Assembly (NCBI RefSeq): GCF_021390325.1
Contig: NZ_JAJUWU010000001.1
Location: forward strand, 62,001 to 126,000
Reading direction: 5' to 3'
Source of the DNA: Jiella avicenniae
GTDB lineage: Bacteria; Pseudomonadota; Alphaproteobacteria; Rhizobiales; Rhizobiaceae
Length of the DNA: 64,000 nucleotides
Numbering within the stretch: position 1 is the first letter of the stretch; each line of letters opens with the position of its first letter. The notes under the pieces are model-generated. The model had not been told where the DNA came from and ran no database searches. It saw only the letters and a program-made list of their open reading frames with translations. Shown here in pieces: positions 1 to 9,242 of the stretch. A program made the translations under genes and the position numbers.

Positions 1-825
1 GACCAGAACTATACCGCCGGCAACGCCTCGGTCCTGTCGGCCTTCCTGGTCGACGGCGTCGTCGACATGGCGAAGCGCCGGTCCGCCAACGGCATCGATG
101 CCGACCTCGCCGTAATGGCGAATGCCGACGGCACGGCCACGGCGCTGACCATCCTGCGGACGCAGGACGTGTCCGGCTTCGCGCCGTGGCGGACCGACGG
201 CAAGTTCGTCTCCACCGTCGTCGATCGCAGTAACGATCTGTGGTTTCTCTGCGAGCGGGAGAGACCGGGCGGCACGGATATCCGGCTGGAGCGCTTCGCA
301 CCGATCAAGCTTCTCGACGAGGGCACGGAATTCGAGGTCGTCACGCCGTCGGCGACGCTCACGGTCGCCGCCCGCTTCGAGGGCCGCTCCGTCTGGATCG
401 TCGCCGAGGGACAGGTCATCGGCCCGGTGACCGTCACCGCCGGCCAGGTGACGCTGCCGGTTCCGGTCAGCGGCATGGTGCGCGTCGGGACCTGGCTGCC
501 AGCGACGGCGACGGATCAGCCGGTGCGCCGAGAGCAGGAAACCAACCAGCGCGAAGCGCGGCTGAAGCGCGTCGTCCGCGCCAAGCTCTCCGTCGTCGAG
601 ACGACGAGCCTGGCGATCGCCTGCAACGGGTCGGCGCCCTTCGACATGCCGCTTGCCGCCAACGACGAGACGATCCTCGATCGCGCTCCGCTCGACGCGC
701 CCTTCACCGGCTTTTGCGAAGCCGAAGGCATGCATGGTTTCACCGACGCCGCGACCGTCACGGTCACGCAGCTGCGGCCGGGCTTTCTCACCGTCCGATC
801 CGTGACCAAAGACGTGGTGATGTAA
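1..825 (+). CDS. Phage tail nozzle (gp12-like) protein, C-terminal part
   Basis: Open from base 1 with no in-frame start that must be used, so it is the 3' end of a gene beginning outside the window; 274 codons are visible. The N-terminal visible part has the pattern seen in podovirus tail tubular protein B: LAVMANADGTATALTILRTQ followed by a W-R-T-D-G-K-F-V-S segment and LERF. This is a beta-propeller-type repeat protein that closes the short tail. The stop codon overlaps the start of the next gene (TAATG), as in a co-translated late operon. The assignment rests on this pattern and on position directly before the internal virion genes; no full-length comparison is possible. Confidence 0.55.
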   Translation, partial: DQNYTAGNASVLSAFLVDGVVDMAKRRSANGIDADLAVMANADGTATALTILRTQDVSGFAPWRTDGKFVSTVVDRSNDLWFLCERERPGGTDIRLERFAPIKLLDEGTEFEVVTPSATLTVAARFEGRSVWIVAEGQVIGPVTVTAGQVTLPVPVSGMVRVGTWLPATATDQPVRREQETNQREARLKRVVRAKLSVVETTSLAIACNGSAPFDMPLAANDETILDRAPLDAPFTGFCEAEGMHGFTDAATVTVTQLRPGFLTVRSVTKDVVM

Positions 826-1355
826 TGGAATTCGTCGGAGCCCTCTTTGCGTCTGCCGCATCGGGTGCCGGGACGGCGGCTGGCGCGGTCGGAACGGCCG
901 TTTCCGGCGCCAGCACGCTGTCGCTGCTGTCGGGCGCCGGCACGGTGTTTTCCGCCGTCGCCTCGATCGGTGCCGGCCAGGCCGCCAAACGGGAGGCCGA
1001 GGCACAGGCGCAGGAGGCCGAGTTCAGCGCCCGCAACGAGTATATCGAGGGCAAGGAAACCTCGGCGGCGATCCGCGCCGAACTCGCCTCGACGATCGCC
1101 AACCAGACCGTGGCCTTCGCATCGAGCGGCGTCGATCTCGGCTCGGTCTCGGCGCAGGCGGCGCGCGACCAGGCGACGCGGGACGCGGAAAACGAGCTGT
1201 CGATCAATTCGTCGACCGCCGGCGCCAACACGCTCGCCGGACGCCGCCGCGCGCGCAACCTCCGCTCGCGCGGCGCCAATGCGGCTGCTCAAGGATATAT
1301 CGGCGCCGCCGGATCGCTCGCCGACGGCGCCATCGACATTCACAGGCGGGGCTGA
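825..1355 (+). CDS. Internal virion protein, gp14-like
   Basis: 176 residues. Start chosen at the ATG that overlaps the upstream stop by one base. The first 60 residues are Ala/Gly-rich and hydrophobic (LLSGAGTVFSAVASIGAGQA), and could insert into a membrane. A long charged alpha-helical segment follows, rich in Ala, Glu and Arg, then a Ser/Asn-rich patch and a basic C-terminus. That layout matches the T7 gp14 class, which is ejected and lines the outer-membrane part of the DNA-delivery channel. The function is inferred from size, composition and position between the nozzle and the large ejection proteins; there is no catalytic motif. Confidence 0.5.
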   Translation: MEFVGALFASAASGAGTAAGAVGTAVSGASTLSLLSGAGTVFSAVASIGAGQAAKREAEAQAQEAEFSARNEYIEGKETSAAIRAELASTIANQTVAFASSGVDLGSVSAQAARDQATRDAENELSINSSTAGANTLAGRRRARNLRSRGANAAAQGYIGAAGSLADGAIDIHRRG

Positions 1356-1358
1356 CCC

Positions 1359-4280
1359 ATGGCGCGCATTCCCGAGTTCGCCGCCCAGGCACCGCGTCGC
1401 GGGGCGGTGTCCGGCTTCGTCGATACCGGCGCGGCCGACGTCTGGTCATCGCTGGCATCCGCATCGGGGCGGATCGCCGACCGGCTCGGCCGCATGGCCG
1501 ATCAGCAGGCGGCGCGGGAAGGCCAGGAAGCGGGCTTTGCGGCGGCGGCCAGCGTCCGGATGCCGGGCGTCGACTTCGCCTTCAAGGAAGGCACGCCGGG
1601 AACGGCCGGAACGCCGGGCCGCTACACCGCGGCATCGGCCGGATCGACGGCGCCGCTGACAGGCGATCTCGTCTCGCGCGCCGCCTTCGCGAAAAAGTAT
1701 CTGGAAACCCGCTTCGGCCTGAAGCCGCATCAATCGGCGGCGATCGTCGGCCACGGCATTCAGGAAAGCAATCTCAGGCCCGTCGGCGCCGTCGGCGACC
1801 AGGGCACCGCGTTCGGCATGTTCCAATGGCGCGGCGCGCGCTATGCCGGCCTGAAGCGCTTCGCGGCGTCGACCGGCCGCAGCCCCGACATGGTCGAGAC
1901 GCAGCTCGACTACGTGATGCACGAGCTGCGCACGAGCGAGCGATCGGCGGGCAAGGCGCTGGCGTCCGCCGCCGACGTCGAACAGGCGACGGCGGCCTTC
2001 ATGGGCTTCGAGCGGCCGCAGGGCTGGACGCCCGGCAATCCGCGCGGCGGCCATGCCTGGTCGAAGCGGCTGAAGCACGCTCGGCAACTGGCCGGAGCCG
2101 GCGAGGCGTTGGCGCCGGCTCCGACTGCCGCGGCCGCGCTATCCCCGGCAGAGGGGACGATCGCCGGGGCGCCTGCGCGCTTCGAACCCGGCACTCCAGG
2201 CACGGCGGGAACGCCGCCCGCGATCGACGTCCATCTGACGCCGGGCGACGTCGCTCCAAAGCGGATGCGGCCCGGCACGATCCGGGGCGACGCATTCAAC
2301 GCCGCCGTGACCGGGATGCATCTCGACCGCCTGGAAACCGCCATGAGCGCCCAGATGGACGCGCTGGCGATGCAGACGCCCGACGACCCGGCGGCGCTCT
2401 CCACCGCGCTCGACGCCCTGCGCGGCGGCTATCGCGAGGGGCTGGAGCCCCGCGAGGCGGCGATGATCGAAGGCGCCTTCCAGCGGCGCAAGCTCGGCCT
2501 GGTGCGTTCGGCCGCGACGCGCTGGCAACAGAATTTCGAGGATCAGCGCCAGGCGGTGTTCGAAGACACGCTCGCCAGCCGCCAGGACAACGCGCTGCGC
2601 ATCGCCCGGATCGCCGGAACCGACGCCAATGCCGACGCCGCCCTGGCGGCGGAGATGGAAGCGATGGACCGGCAGATCTCCGGCTCGGCCCTGAGCGAGG
2701 TGCAGAAGGGCCGGCTGCGCCGCAAGATCGAGACCGACGTGCTTTCCACGCGCATCGCCGGCGGTTTCGACAACCAGCCTGACGCGGTCTCTCGCGCCCG
2801 CTTCGCCGAGACGTTCCAGCGCGAATGGCAGGACGGCAAAGGCTTCGGCGGCAAGGTCGACGCGGAAAGCTACGACCGGATCACGGCCGACATGACGCGG
2901 CGGATCGAGGCGGATCAGGTCGCGGCCGACAAACGCAATCGCGCCATCGACAAGGAAATCACCGGACAGATCGGCCTGTTGAAGAAGGGGTTTCCGGTTC
3001 CGGACGATCGACGCCAGGCATTGCGGGCGGCGGTTGCCACGACCGACGATCCGGCGCTCGCCCAGAACCTCGACTTTCTCGACGGTCTCGCCAACTGGCA
3101 GCGGGCGCATATCGGCGCCCGGCCGCAGGTGGTCGACGCGCAGATCGGCGCTCTCAAGACACGAATGGTCCAGGACGGCGCGACGCCCGCAGCTCTGACG
3201 ACGCTCGACGTCATGGAGAGCTTGAAGAGCGAAATGGCGAAGGGCCTCGCCGACGATCCCGTCGGATGGGCGGACCGCGCCGGCGTCGCCAGGATCGAGC
3301 CGCTGGACTTCTCTTCGCCCGAGGGGATGGTCAAGAGCCTCGTCGAGCGCGGCAACGATGCGGAGGCGATCGGCGCCCATTACGGGACCGAGCCGAAGTA
3401 TTTCACGCCGGCGGAAAAGACGGCGCTGGCGCGCAGCCTCGAAGACAATCCGGAAAACCTGCCCGTCGTCGCGGGCGCTCTCCGGGAAGCCTTCGGCGAC
3501 AAGACGCCCCAGGCATTGAAGGAAATCTCCAAGGATGCCCCAGTCGTCGCCCATGTGGCCGGGCTCTACGACGCGACGGGCAGCCAGACGGTGGCGCTGG
3601 AAGTCGCCGACGCGCTCGCCTGGCGCAAGCTCGACGGGTACGAGAAGACCTTGCCGCCGCCGGCCCAGCTCGCCGACGTGGCGCGCACGGGGCTCGGCGC
3701 GGCGCTGGCGCAGATGCCCGACACGCAGATGGCAATCACGCAGACGGCCGCGCTGCTGTTCGAGGCCAGAGCCCGCCGGCAGGGCCTTTCGATCGACGAT
3801 TTCGACGAGCCGGGCTCGGAAGCCCAGGACCTCTATCTGAAGAGCCTCGACGATGCCGCCGGCGGCCACAGCGTCGGCGACGTCAAGATGGGCGGCATCG
3901 TCTCGGTCAACGGGGTGAAGACGATCGCGCCGGCGATGATGATGGCCGACGCGGTCGAGCCGCTGATCTGGAACCTTTCACAGGACGATCTCGCCACCCA
4001 GGCGCCGATCAAGAGCGTCAACGGCGTGCCGATCCGGCCGAAGGATCTCAGGAATGGCCGCCTCGTCGCCGCCGGCGACGGGCTCTATCACATGACGCTC
4101 GGCGACCCGTCGTCCTACGATCCCCGCTACGTGCTCGGCGCCGACGGGCAGCCGTGGACACTCGATCTGAGGGCGCTGACGGACAGCCAGAGAGAGCGCG
4201 GCGTCGGCGCGGTGGACGACGGCCGTTCCTGGAGCGAAAGTCTGTTCGACGCGCAGAACCCGGAACAGGTCGCGCGATGA
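1359..4280 (+). CDS. Large internal virion protein with tail-lysozyme domain
   Basis: 973 residues. Residues about 102-243 form a Phage_lysozyme2-type (tail lysozyme) domain: the IVGHGIQESNL segment carries the likely catalytic Glu136, followed by GTAFGMFQWRGARYAGL. On each side is a GTPGTAGTP stretch, so the domain is held on flexible linkers. The remaining 700 residues are mostly helical and charged, without a motif I recognise, and end in a Gly/Asp-rich region. In T7-like phages such proteins are packaged inside the head, pass through the tail and open the peptidoglycan during infection. The gene starts three bases after the preceding stop, and its own stop overlaps the next start (ATGA). 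Confidence 0.7.
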   Translation: MARIPEFAAQAPRRGAVSGFVDTGAADVWSSLASASGRIADRLGRMADQQAAREGQEAGFAAAASVRMPGVDFAFKEGTPGTAGTPGRYTAASAGSTAPLTGDLVSRAAFAKKYLETRFGLKPHQSAAIVGHGIQESNLRPVGAVGDQGTAFGMFQWRGARYAGLKRFAASTGRSPDMVETQLDYVMHELRTSERSAGKALASAADVEQATAAFMGFERPQGWTPGNPRGGHAWSKRLKHARQLAGAGEALAPAPTAAAALSPAEGTIAGAPARFEPGTPGTAGTPPAIDVHLTPGDVAPKRMRPGTIRGDAFNAAVTGMHLDRLETAMSAQMDALAMQTPDDPAALSTALDALRGGYREGLEPREAAMIEGAFQRRKLGLVRSAATRWQQNFEDQRQAVFEDTLASRQDNALRIARIAGTDANADAALAAEMEAMDRQISGSALSEVQKGRLRRKIETDVLSTRIAGGFDNQPDAVSRARFAETFQREWQDGKGFGGKVDAESYDRITADMTRRIEADQVAADKRNRAIDKEITGQIGLLKKGFPVPDDRRQALRAAVATTDDPALAQNLDFLDGLANWQRAHIGARPQVVDAQIGALKTRMVQDGATPAALTTLDVMESLKSEMAKGLADDPVGWADRAGVARIEPLDFSSPEGMVKSLVERGNDAEAIGAHYGTEPKYFTPAEKTALARSLEDNPENLPVVAGALREAFGDKTPQALKEISKDAPVVAHVAGLYDATGSQTVALEVADALAWRKLDGYEKTLPPPAQLADVARTGLGAALAQMPDTQMAITQTAALLFEARARRQGLSIDDFDEPGSEAQDLYLKSLDDAAGGHSVGDVKMGGIVSVNGVKTIAPAMMMADAVEPLIWNLSQDDLATQAPIKSVNGVPIRPKDLRNGRLVAAGDGLYHMTLGDPSSYDPRYVLGADGQPWTLDLRALTDSQRERGVGAVDDGRSWSESLFDAQNPEQVAR

Positions 4281-6232
4281 GCTTCTTCTTCGAGAAGCCA
4301 AGGCTGCCGCGTGGTCTTACCTTCGCCGGTGGCGAGGCGACGATGGCCGAGATTGCCAGCGCGGCCGTCGAGAGCCAGCGCTACGCCAACAGCATCAATT
4401 CCGGCGAGCAGGCGTTGGTGGAGGCCTACGATCGTCGCATCGAAGCGGTTCGCAAGGCGACGGGCGTGACGCTCGAACACCCCGAACGCCGGGCAGATGC
4501 GGAGTGGAAACGTCTCGAAACGGAGCGCCCTGTCAACGCGCTGAACTTCGATCCTGGCCAGAAGACGGCCAGCGATCGCCGTCAGGCGATCTTCCAGCGG
4601 GAGCGCAACGCTTTCACACGACGCCTGGCCGAACTCGCGCAGCAGTATCCGGCAGCGCGAGACGCGATCCAGCCGCAGACGTCGATCGAGGCCGACGCCG
4701 CCAGTCTCGCAGTCGAGGCGGAGCGGCGATCGGCCACGCTCGCCGACAGCCGCGACGGGCTCGCCAAATGGTCCGCCGTCATCGCCGGCGCCGGCGCGGG
4801 GTCGCTGTACGATCCGACCTTCGTCCCCTCGATGCTGCTCGGCGGCGGAGCGGGCGCCGGACGAACGGTCGCGGCGCGCATCCTGTCGGTCGCGACGCGA
4901 GAGGCGCTGATCAATGGCGGTGTCGAAGCGGCTCTGCAGCCCGCCGTCCAGAACTGGCGCGGCAAGATCGGCTTGCCGTCCGGCTTTGACGAGGGGGCCA
5001 GAAATGTCGCCATGGCGGCCGCCGTCGGCGGGCTCCTCGGTGGAGCGATCGGCGGGGCGGGAGAGGCGATCGGCGCGATCGGCCGTCGCGGGGCACGACC
5101 GCGCGACGAGATGGCGGCGGAGATCGCGCGGGCGGCAGATCCCGGAACGCAATTGCGATCGGCGCTTGCTGGCGACATGGCGGCACAGCGCCAGATGCTG
5201 GAGCCGATCCGCGAGGCGCTTCCGGCCGAGGCTCGCGGTGCGCTCGACGAGGTCGACCGCGTGCAGCTGGTCGACGCCGCCAGGCCGGCAGATATGCGCG
5301 CCGACCGCCACCAGGCCGCCACCGTCGCCGCAGGCCGAGCGCTGGACGGCGACGACCCGGGACTTCTGACGTTTCCGATCGACGACGACCAGGTCGCGCG
5401 CATCGTCGATCGCCTGGCTCCGGCCGACAGCGCCGCCGCCGCGCCCACGGCGACGAGGCTTTCGAGCTTCCTGATGCGCGCCGGCGGACTGAAAGACGAG
5501 ACGGGCGACGTGGCGTCCCTTGCCGGCGGCCAGGTTGCCGAGCGCTTCACCGGCAGATTGATCAAGGACGACGGGCTTGCCCTCGATCGGGCGCGCGAGA
5601 TGGCGGCCGAAGCCGGCTATCTCGATCGCCTCTATGGATCTCCCGAGGAAGCCATGGCGCGCTCGACGCCGCGCGATCTGTTGGATCTTCTCGACGAAGA
5701 TCTTCGTGGCGGCGAGATCCTGCCCGGCCTCGATGCGGCCGCACGCGCACCGGACATCGACGCCGAACGCGGCCACCTCGACGGTCTGGCGCGGGAGGTC
5801 GCGCGCTATTCCGGTCCGGGAATTTCCGACGACCTGATCGTCAAGGCGATGCGGGCCGTCCAGGACGAAGGCCTGCACCCGGCCGACGCGGTCGAGCGCA
5901 TGCTGACATACGAGGTCGCGGAAACCGCCGAGGATGGCACCGCCCGCGTCGTCGTCGGCGACGACGGCGAGCCCATTCCCAACCTTCCGGGCTGGAGCGA
6001 CGAGGAGATCGCGGCCGCCATGGCGCCGCGCGGTCCGGAACCAAGGGCCGACGGCCTCGACGACCCGGCGACGACCGTCGACGAGGATCTGATCGGCGAC
6101 CGGGACATCGCTGGGCTGGAAGATTATCCGTTCATCGACGACGAGGGCAACGTGATGCTGATGCGCGACTGGCTCACCGCGATCGCCGACGACGAGAATG
6201 CCGCCCGCGTCATCGAAGCCTGCAGGATCTGA
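4277..6232 (+). CDS. Putative internal virion protein with FEKPRLP N-terminus
   Basis: 651 residues, starting at the ATG that overlaps the upstream TGA. The N-terminus MSFFFEKPRLPRGLTFAGG is strikingly like an internal segment of the small opposite-strand protein at 8690-9034. Residues about 160-200 and 235-265 are Gly/Ala-rich and hydrophobic (SLYDPTFVPSMLLGGGAGAG; AVGGLLGGAIGGAGEAIGAI), possibly membrane-inserting. The rest is acidic and helical, with an Asp/Glu-rich C-terminus. I do not recognise a named family. Its place between the lysozyme protein and the gp16-like protein suggests a part of the internal core or ejectosome. That role is inference from context. Confidence 0.55.
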   Translation: MSFFFEKPRLPRGLTFAGGEATMAEIASAAVESQRYANSINSGEQALVEAYDRRIEAVRKATGVTLEHPERRADAEWKRLETERPVNALNFDPGQKTASDRRQAIFQRERNAFTRRLAELAQQYPAARDAIQPQTSIEADAASLAVEAERRSATLADSRDGLAKWSAVIAGAGAGSLYDPTFVPSMLLGGGAGAGRTVAARILSVATREALINGGVEAALQPAVQNWRGKIGLPSGFDEGARNVAMAAAVGGLLGGAIGGAGEAIGAIGRRGARPRDEMAAEIARAADPGTQLRSALAGDMAAQRQMLEPIREALPAEARGALDEVDRVQLVDAARPADMRADRHQAATVAAGRALDGDDPGLLTFPIDDDQVARIVDRLAPADSAAAAPTATRLSSFLMRAGGLKDETGDVASLAGGQVAERFTGRLIKDDGLALDRAREMAAEAGYLDRLYGSPEEAMARSTPRDLLDLLDEDLRGGEILPGLDAAARAPDIDAERGHLDGLAREVARYSGPGISDDLIVKAMRAVQDEGLHPADAVERMLTYEVAETAEDGTARVVVGDDGEPIPNLPGWSDEEIAAAMAPRGPEPRADGLDDPATTVDEDLIGDRDIAGLEDYPFIDDEGNVMLMRDWLTAIADDENAARVIEACRI

Positions 6233-6242
6233 GGAACGCCGC

Positions 6243-8735
6243 ATGTCGCTCGCTACCTGTCTCGACAGCGCCGTCGCCGGCGAGGAGATTTCCCGCCGGG
6301 ACGCCGAGCGGCTGAAGGCCCGCTTCGAGGACTTTCGCAAGCGTCATGCGGACGGGGCGGAGGCCACGGCCGACTACCAGGCGCGCCAGGACCTGATCGA
6401 CGAGCTGAAGGCCGACACGGCACACAAGAAGCGCAAGGCCAAGCTCGCACTGAAGAAGCTGCGCGAGATCGAGATGAACCTTGCCGGCTACCGCGACGCG
6501 CGCGGCGAGGCGGACATTTCGGCCGCGGTGCTCGACATGCTGGAGCATTTCGGGACGGCGAAGTTCGCGTCCGTCGCCGGGCGCGAGAGGGCGCTGCAGG
6601 GTATGGCCCACGCCAAGATGGAGACGTTTCTCAATCACTTCCGGCGCGGTGCGCTCGCCGGCGACAAGGCGCGATGGAACGTCGCAGACATGCGCAACGT
6701 GATGCGCGAGCTGTTCGGCGAGGACAGCGGCGACCAGGCGGCGAAAGGCCTAGCCAAGGCCTGGACGGAAACGGCCGAATGGCTGCGGCAGCGGTTCAAT
6801 TCGGCGGGTGGCGCCATCGGCAAGCTGGAGAACTGGGGCGCGCCGCAGCATCACGACGCGCGAGCGCTGCGCAATGTCGGGCCTGAGAAGTGGAAGGAAA
6901 CGATCCGGCCGATGCTGGATCTCGGCCGGATGACGCATCCGCTCACAGGGAAGGCGATCACCGCCCGCGAGATCGACGGCATCCTGGATGAAATCTGGCA
7001 GACCGTCGCGACCGACGGCTGGTCGAAGCGCGAACCCTCGCGCCAGCCCTTCGGCCGCGGCTCGCTGGCCAATCAGCGCGCCGAGCACCGCTTCCTGGTG
7101 TTCCGCTCGGCCGACGACTGGCTGTCCTATCAGGAGATGTTCGGCGGCGGCGACGCCTTCGCGGCGATGATGGGCCACATCAACATGATGGCGCGCGACA
7201 TCGCGGCGATGGAAATCCTCGGCCCCAATCCGGAAGGGACGATGAACTGGCTGCGGCAGGCGATCCAGAAGGAAGCGGCATCTAAGGCCGCAGGCGGACG
7301 TGGACGTATCCCTGGAGAGGGATCGGACGCCACCGATCGGGCAAAGACCATGACCAAGCGCATCAACGACGTCTGGGCGTCGATCCGGGGCGCGGCGAAC
7401 ACACCGGTCAGCACAAAGTGGGCCAACCGCATGGGCGTGGTTCGCAATCTGATCACGGCCAGCGTGCTCGGCCAGGCGGCGATTTCGTCGGTCTCCGATC
7501 TCGGCACGGCGATGATCGCCCGCAAGTTCGCCGGACTTCCGGCGGCGAGCACCATCAAGGAGGCGATCTCGGCGACGATACCGTCGACGCGTCGCGAGGC
7601 CGTCGCGGCCGGGCTGATCCTCGACAGCGCCGCCCACGTCATGCATACGCAGGCGCGCTATGTCGGCACCCTCGGCGGCCCGGCCTGGTCGCAATATCTG
7701 GCCGATCGGGTGCTGACCTATTCGGGCCTCACCCCATGGACACAGGCCGGCAAGCACGCCTTCGGCCTGTCCTTCCAGTACGAAGCGGCCAAGCTCGTCG
7801 GGAAGTCCTACGCCGATCTGCCCGATGCCTTCCGCAACACGTTCGCTCGCTACGGAATTTCCGAACTCGACTGGAAGATGATGCAGAACGCGAAGCTGCA
7901 TCAGACCGGCCGGGGTGTCGCCATGCTGCGACCGGCGGAGATCGCCGAGGCGGGCGGCGACGCGCTGGCCATGCGCTATCTCGAGATGATCCAGGCCGAG
8001 ACCGAATTCGCCATTCCGTCCGGCTCGCACCGCTCGCGCACGGCGCTGATTTCCGACGTCCAACCGGGAACCTTCATCGGCGAGGTCGCACGGTCCCTGT
8101 CGCAGTTCAAAAGTTTCGGCACGGTGTTCCTGCTGCTGCACGGCGCGCGCATTCATCGGATGATCGCCGGCGGCGACAAGACGGGCGCCGCCGGCTATGC
8201 CGGATCGCTGCTGCTGACGACGACCATCTTCGGCGCCGCCGCAATTCAGCTGAAACAGGTCGCCAACGGCCGCGACCCGCGCGACATGGATACGGCAAGC
8301 TTTTGGACCGCGGCGTCACTCCAAGGCGGCGGCTTCGGTATCTATGGGGATTTCCTGTTTGCCGACATCAATCGCTACGGCGGCGGCATGGCGACGACGA
8401 TCGCCGGTCCGGCCGTCGGCAAGATCAACGATTTCCGGAACCTCACCGCCGGCAACCTCGTCCAGCTCGCCAGCGGGGAAAAGACCCATTTCGGCCGCGA
8501 GCTGGTGAAGTTCGCCAAGGGCTCCATCCCTGGCGGGAACATCTGGTATCTGAAGCTCGCCTTCGAGCGGAACGTGCTCGACCAGCTTCAGACCGTCGTC
8601 GATCCGGAGGCGCAGAAAGCATTCAAGCGGCAGCAGCAATACTGGCGCAGGAACTTCGGCCAGGAATTCTGGTGGGCACCCGGGGAAACTCAGCCTCGCC
8701 GTGGCCCTGACTTGAGCCTGGCGAACAACAGATAA
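6243..8735 (+). CDS. Large ejection-type internal virion protein
   Basis: 830 residues, start at the ATG after GAGGAACGCCGC. A charged helical N-terminus (about 1-130) is followed by a long helical body with a hydrophobic patch near the C-terminus (GYAGSLLLTTTIFGAAAI, about residues 650-670). It finishes with an aromatic tail, FWWAPGETQPRRGPDL, of the kind seen at the end of very large podovirus internal core proteins. Likely role: an internal core protein ejected into the periplasm and inner membrane during DNA delivery. There is no lysozyme motif here; that activity is in the gene at 1359. The last 46 bases overlap the 3' end of the leftward gene at 8690. Confidence 0.55.
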   Translation: MSLATCLDSAVAGEEISRRDAERLKARFEDFRKRHADGAEATADYQARQDLIDELKADTAHKKRKAKLALKKLREIEMNLAGYRDARGEADISAAVLDMLEHFGTAKFASVAGRERALQGMAHAKMETFLNHFRRGALAGDKARWNVADMRNVMRELFGEDSGDQAAKGLAKAWTETAEWLRQRFNSAGGAIGKLENWGAPQHHDARALRNVGPEKWKETIRPMLDLGRMTHPLTGKAITAREIDGILDEIWQTVATDGWSKREPSRQPFGRGSLANQRAEHRFLVFRSADDWLSYQEMFGGGDAFAAMMGHINMMARDIAAMEILGPNPEGTMNWLRQAIQKEAASKAAGGRGRIPGEGSDATDRAKTMTKRINDVWASIRGAANTPVSTKWANRMGVVRNLITASVLGQAAISSVSDLGTAMIARKFAGLPAASTIKEAISATIPSTRREAVAAGLILDSAAHVMHTQARYVGTLGGPAWSQYLADRVLTYSGLTPWTQAGKHAFGLSFQYEAAKLVGKSYADLPDAFRNTFARYGISELDWKMMQNAKLHQTGRGVAMLRPAEIAEAGGDALAMRYLEMIQAETEFAIPSGSHRSRTALISDVQPGTFIGEVARSLSQFKSFGTVFLLLHGARIHRMIAGGDKTGAAGYAGSLLLTTTIFGAAAIQLKQVANGRDPRDMDTASFWTAASLQGGGFGIYGDFLFADINRYGGGMATTIAGPAVGKINDFRNLTAGNLVQLASGEKTHFGRELVKFAKGSIPGGNIWYLKLAFERNVLDQLQTVVDPEAQKAFKRQQQYWRRNFGQEFWWAPGETQPRRGPDLSLANNR

Positions 8736-9034
8736 AATGCCGCAGCGATCGTGATGGTTTCGATCAATGCGGGCCAAGGCATTTGATCAAGATGCAGTGC
8801 CCGCGAGACCTTAGTGCCCTCGAAAACGATTTCCGAACGGAGGTCACCCCAAAACGAAGGCTCTGTCCCTCCCGCATATGTAATGTTTGCCGGAAGGCGC
8901 GGCTTTTCGAAGTAGAATCCTCCACCATACTTGGCGTCGTGACCTTTCTGAGGCCAATCAAAAACCTGCTCAGATGCTGACGGTGGAGTTTCTGACGGCT
9001 GGTTTAAGAACTCAATCAGCTCTTGCTCGTCCAT
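8690..9034 (-). CDS. Small membrane protein, phage cargo gene, shares virion motif
   Basis: 114 residues from ATG 9034; a TTG at 9049 is an alternative start. Residues 1-35 are polar. Residues 40-56, FYFEKPRLPANITYAGG, match the N-terminus of the virion protein at 4277 at 12 of 17 positions with three conservative changes, while the DNA differs widely. A hydrophobic helix (about residues 88-106, IETITIAAAFYLLFA) precedes a basic end, so the protein is probably anchored by its C-terminus. The gene is transcribed against the late genes, behind the ribbon-helix-helix gene, which it overlaps by 23 bases. I do not recognise a family. Superinfection exclusion, a virion-bound decoy, or the toxin of a two-gene module are all possible. 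Confidence 0.55.
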   Translation of the reverse strand: MDEQELIEFLNQPSETPPSASEQVFDWPQKGHDAKYGGGFYFEKPRLPANITYAGGTEPSFWGDLRSEIVFEGTKVSRALHLDQMPWPALIETITIAAAFYLLFARLKSGPRRG

Positions 9035-9218
9035 CGCGCTTCTCGTCAAAACCTTCCAGCCAGTCGCGTAATATCATCCGTACAGCTTCAGGTCGAGTCT
9101 CCGCGCCAATCTCCGGCATGACGCGATCGAGCGCGGCCAGCAATTCAGGCGGAACCCGAACTGTGATTGGCGTCGCATTGATCGCTGGGCGGCCAACTGG
9201 GTTCTTATTTTCTGACAT
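9012..9218 (-). CDS. Ribbon-helix-helix DNA-binding protein
   Basis: 68 residues from ATG 9218. The core ITVRVPPELLAALDRV followed by TRPEAVRMILRDWLEGF is the classic RHH pattern: a short beta strand with alternating residues, then two helices with the conserved S/T-R-x-E-A-x-R turn. It should bind DNA as a dimer of dimers. Its start codon lies inside a near-perfect palindrome (9213-9240) just downstream of a promoter, which strongly suggests autorepression. The gene overlaps the next leftward gene. RHH proteins in such pairs are often antitoxins, but no toxin fold is evident in the partner, so a simple regulator is equally possible. Confidence 0.7.
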   Translation of the reverse strand: MSENKNPVGRPAINATPITVRVPPELLAALDRVMPEIGAETRPEAVRMILRDWLEGFDEKRDGRARAD

Positions 9219-9240
9219 TGACAATCCATTGTTGATGTCA
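9213..9240. promoter_or_regulatory. Palindromic operator of the RHH gene
   Basis: A 28-base inverted repeat: outer arms TGACAT/ATGTCA and inner arms ACAAT/ATTGT, each perfect, separated by two unpaired bases on each side and a two-base centre. It covers the expected transcription start and the ATG (9218) of the RHH gene. The two-step arms fit two RHH dimers side by side. Autorepression is inferred from position. Confidence 0.65.
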
Positions 9241-9242
9241 GA

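Noticed and set aside
2139-3869. Long minus-strand open frame opposite the lysozyme-bearing virion gene
   Set aside because: It mirrors the strongly biased third positions of the real gene, has no ribosome site and gives an Arg/Asp-rich product unlike any family.
9218-9223. TTGACA as a rightward -35 for the gene at 9311
   Set aside because: The nearest TATA-like sequence is 21 or more bases away; the sequence is better explained as part of the RHH operator.
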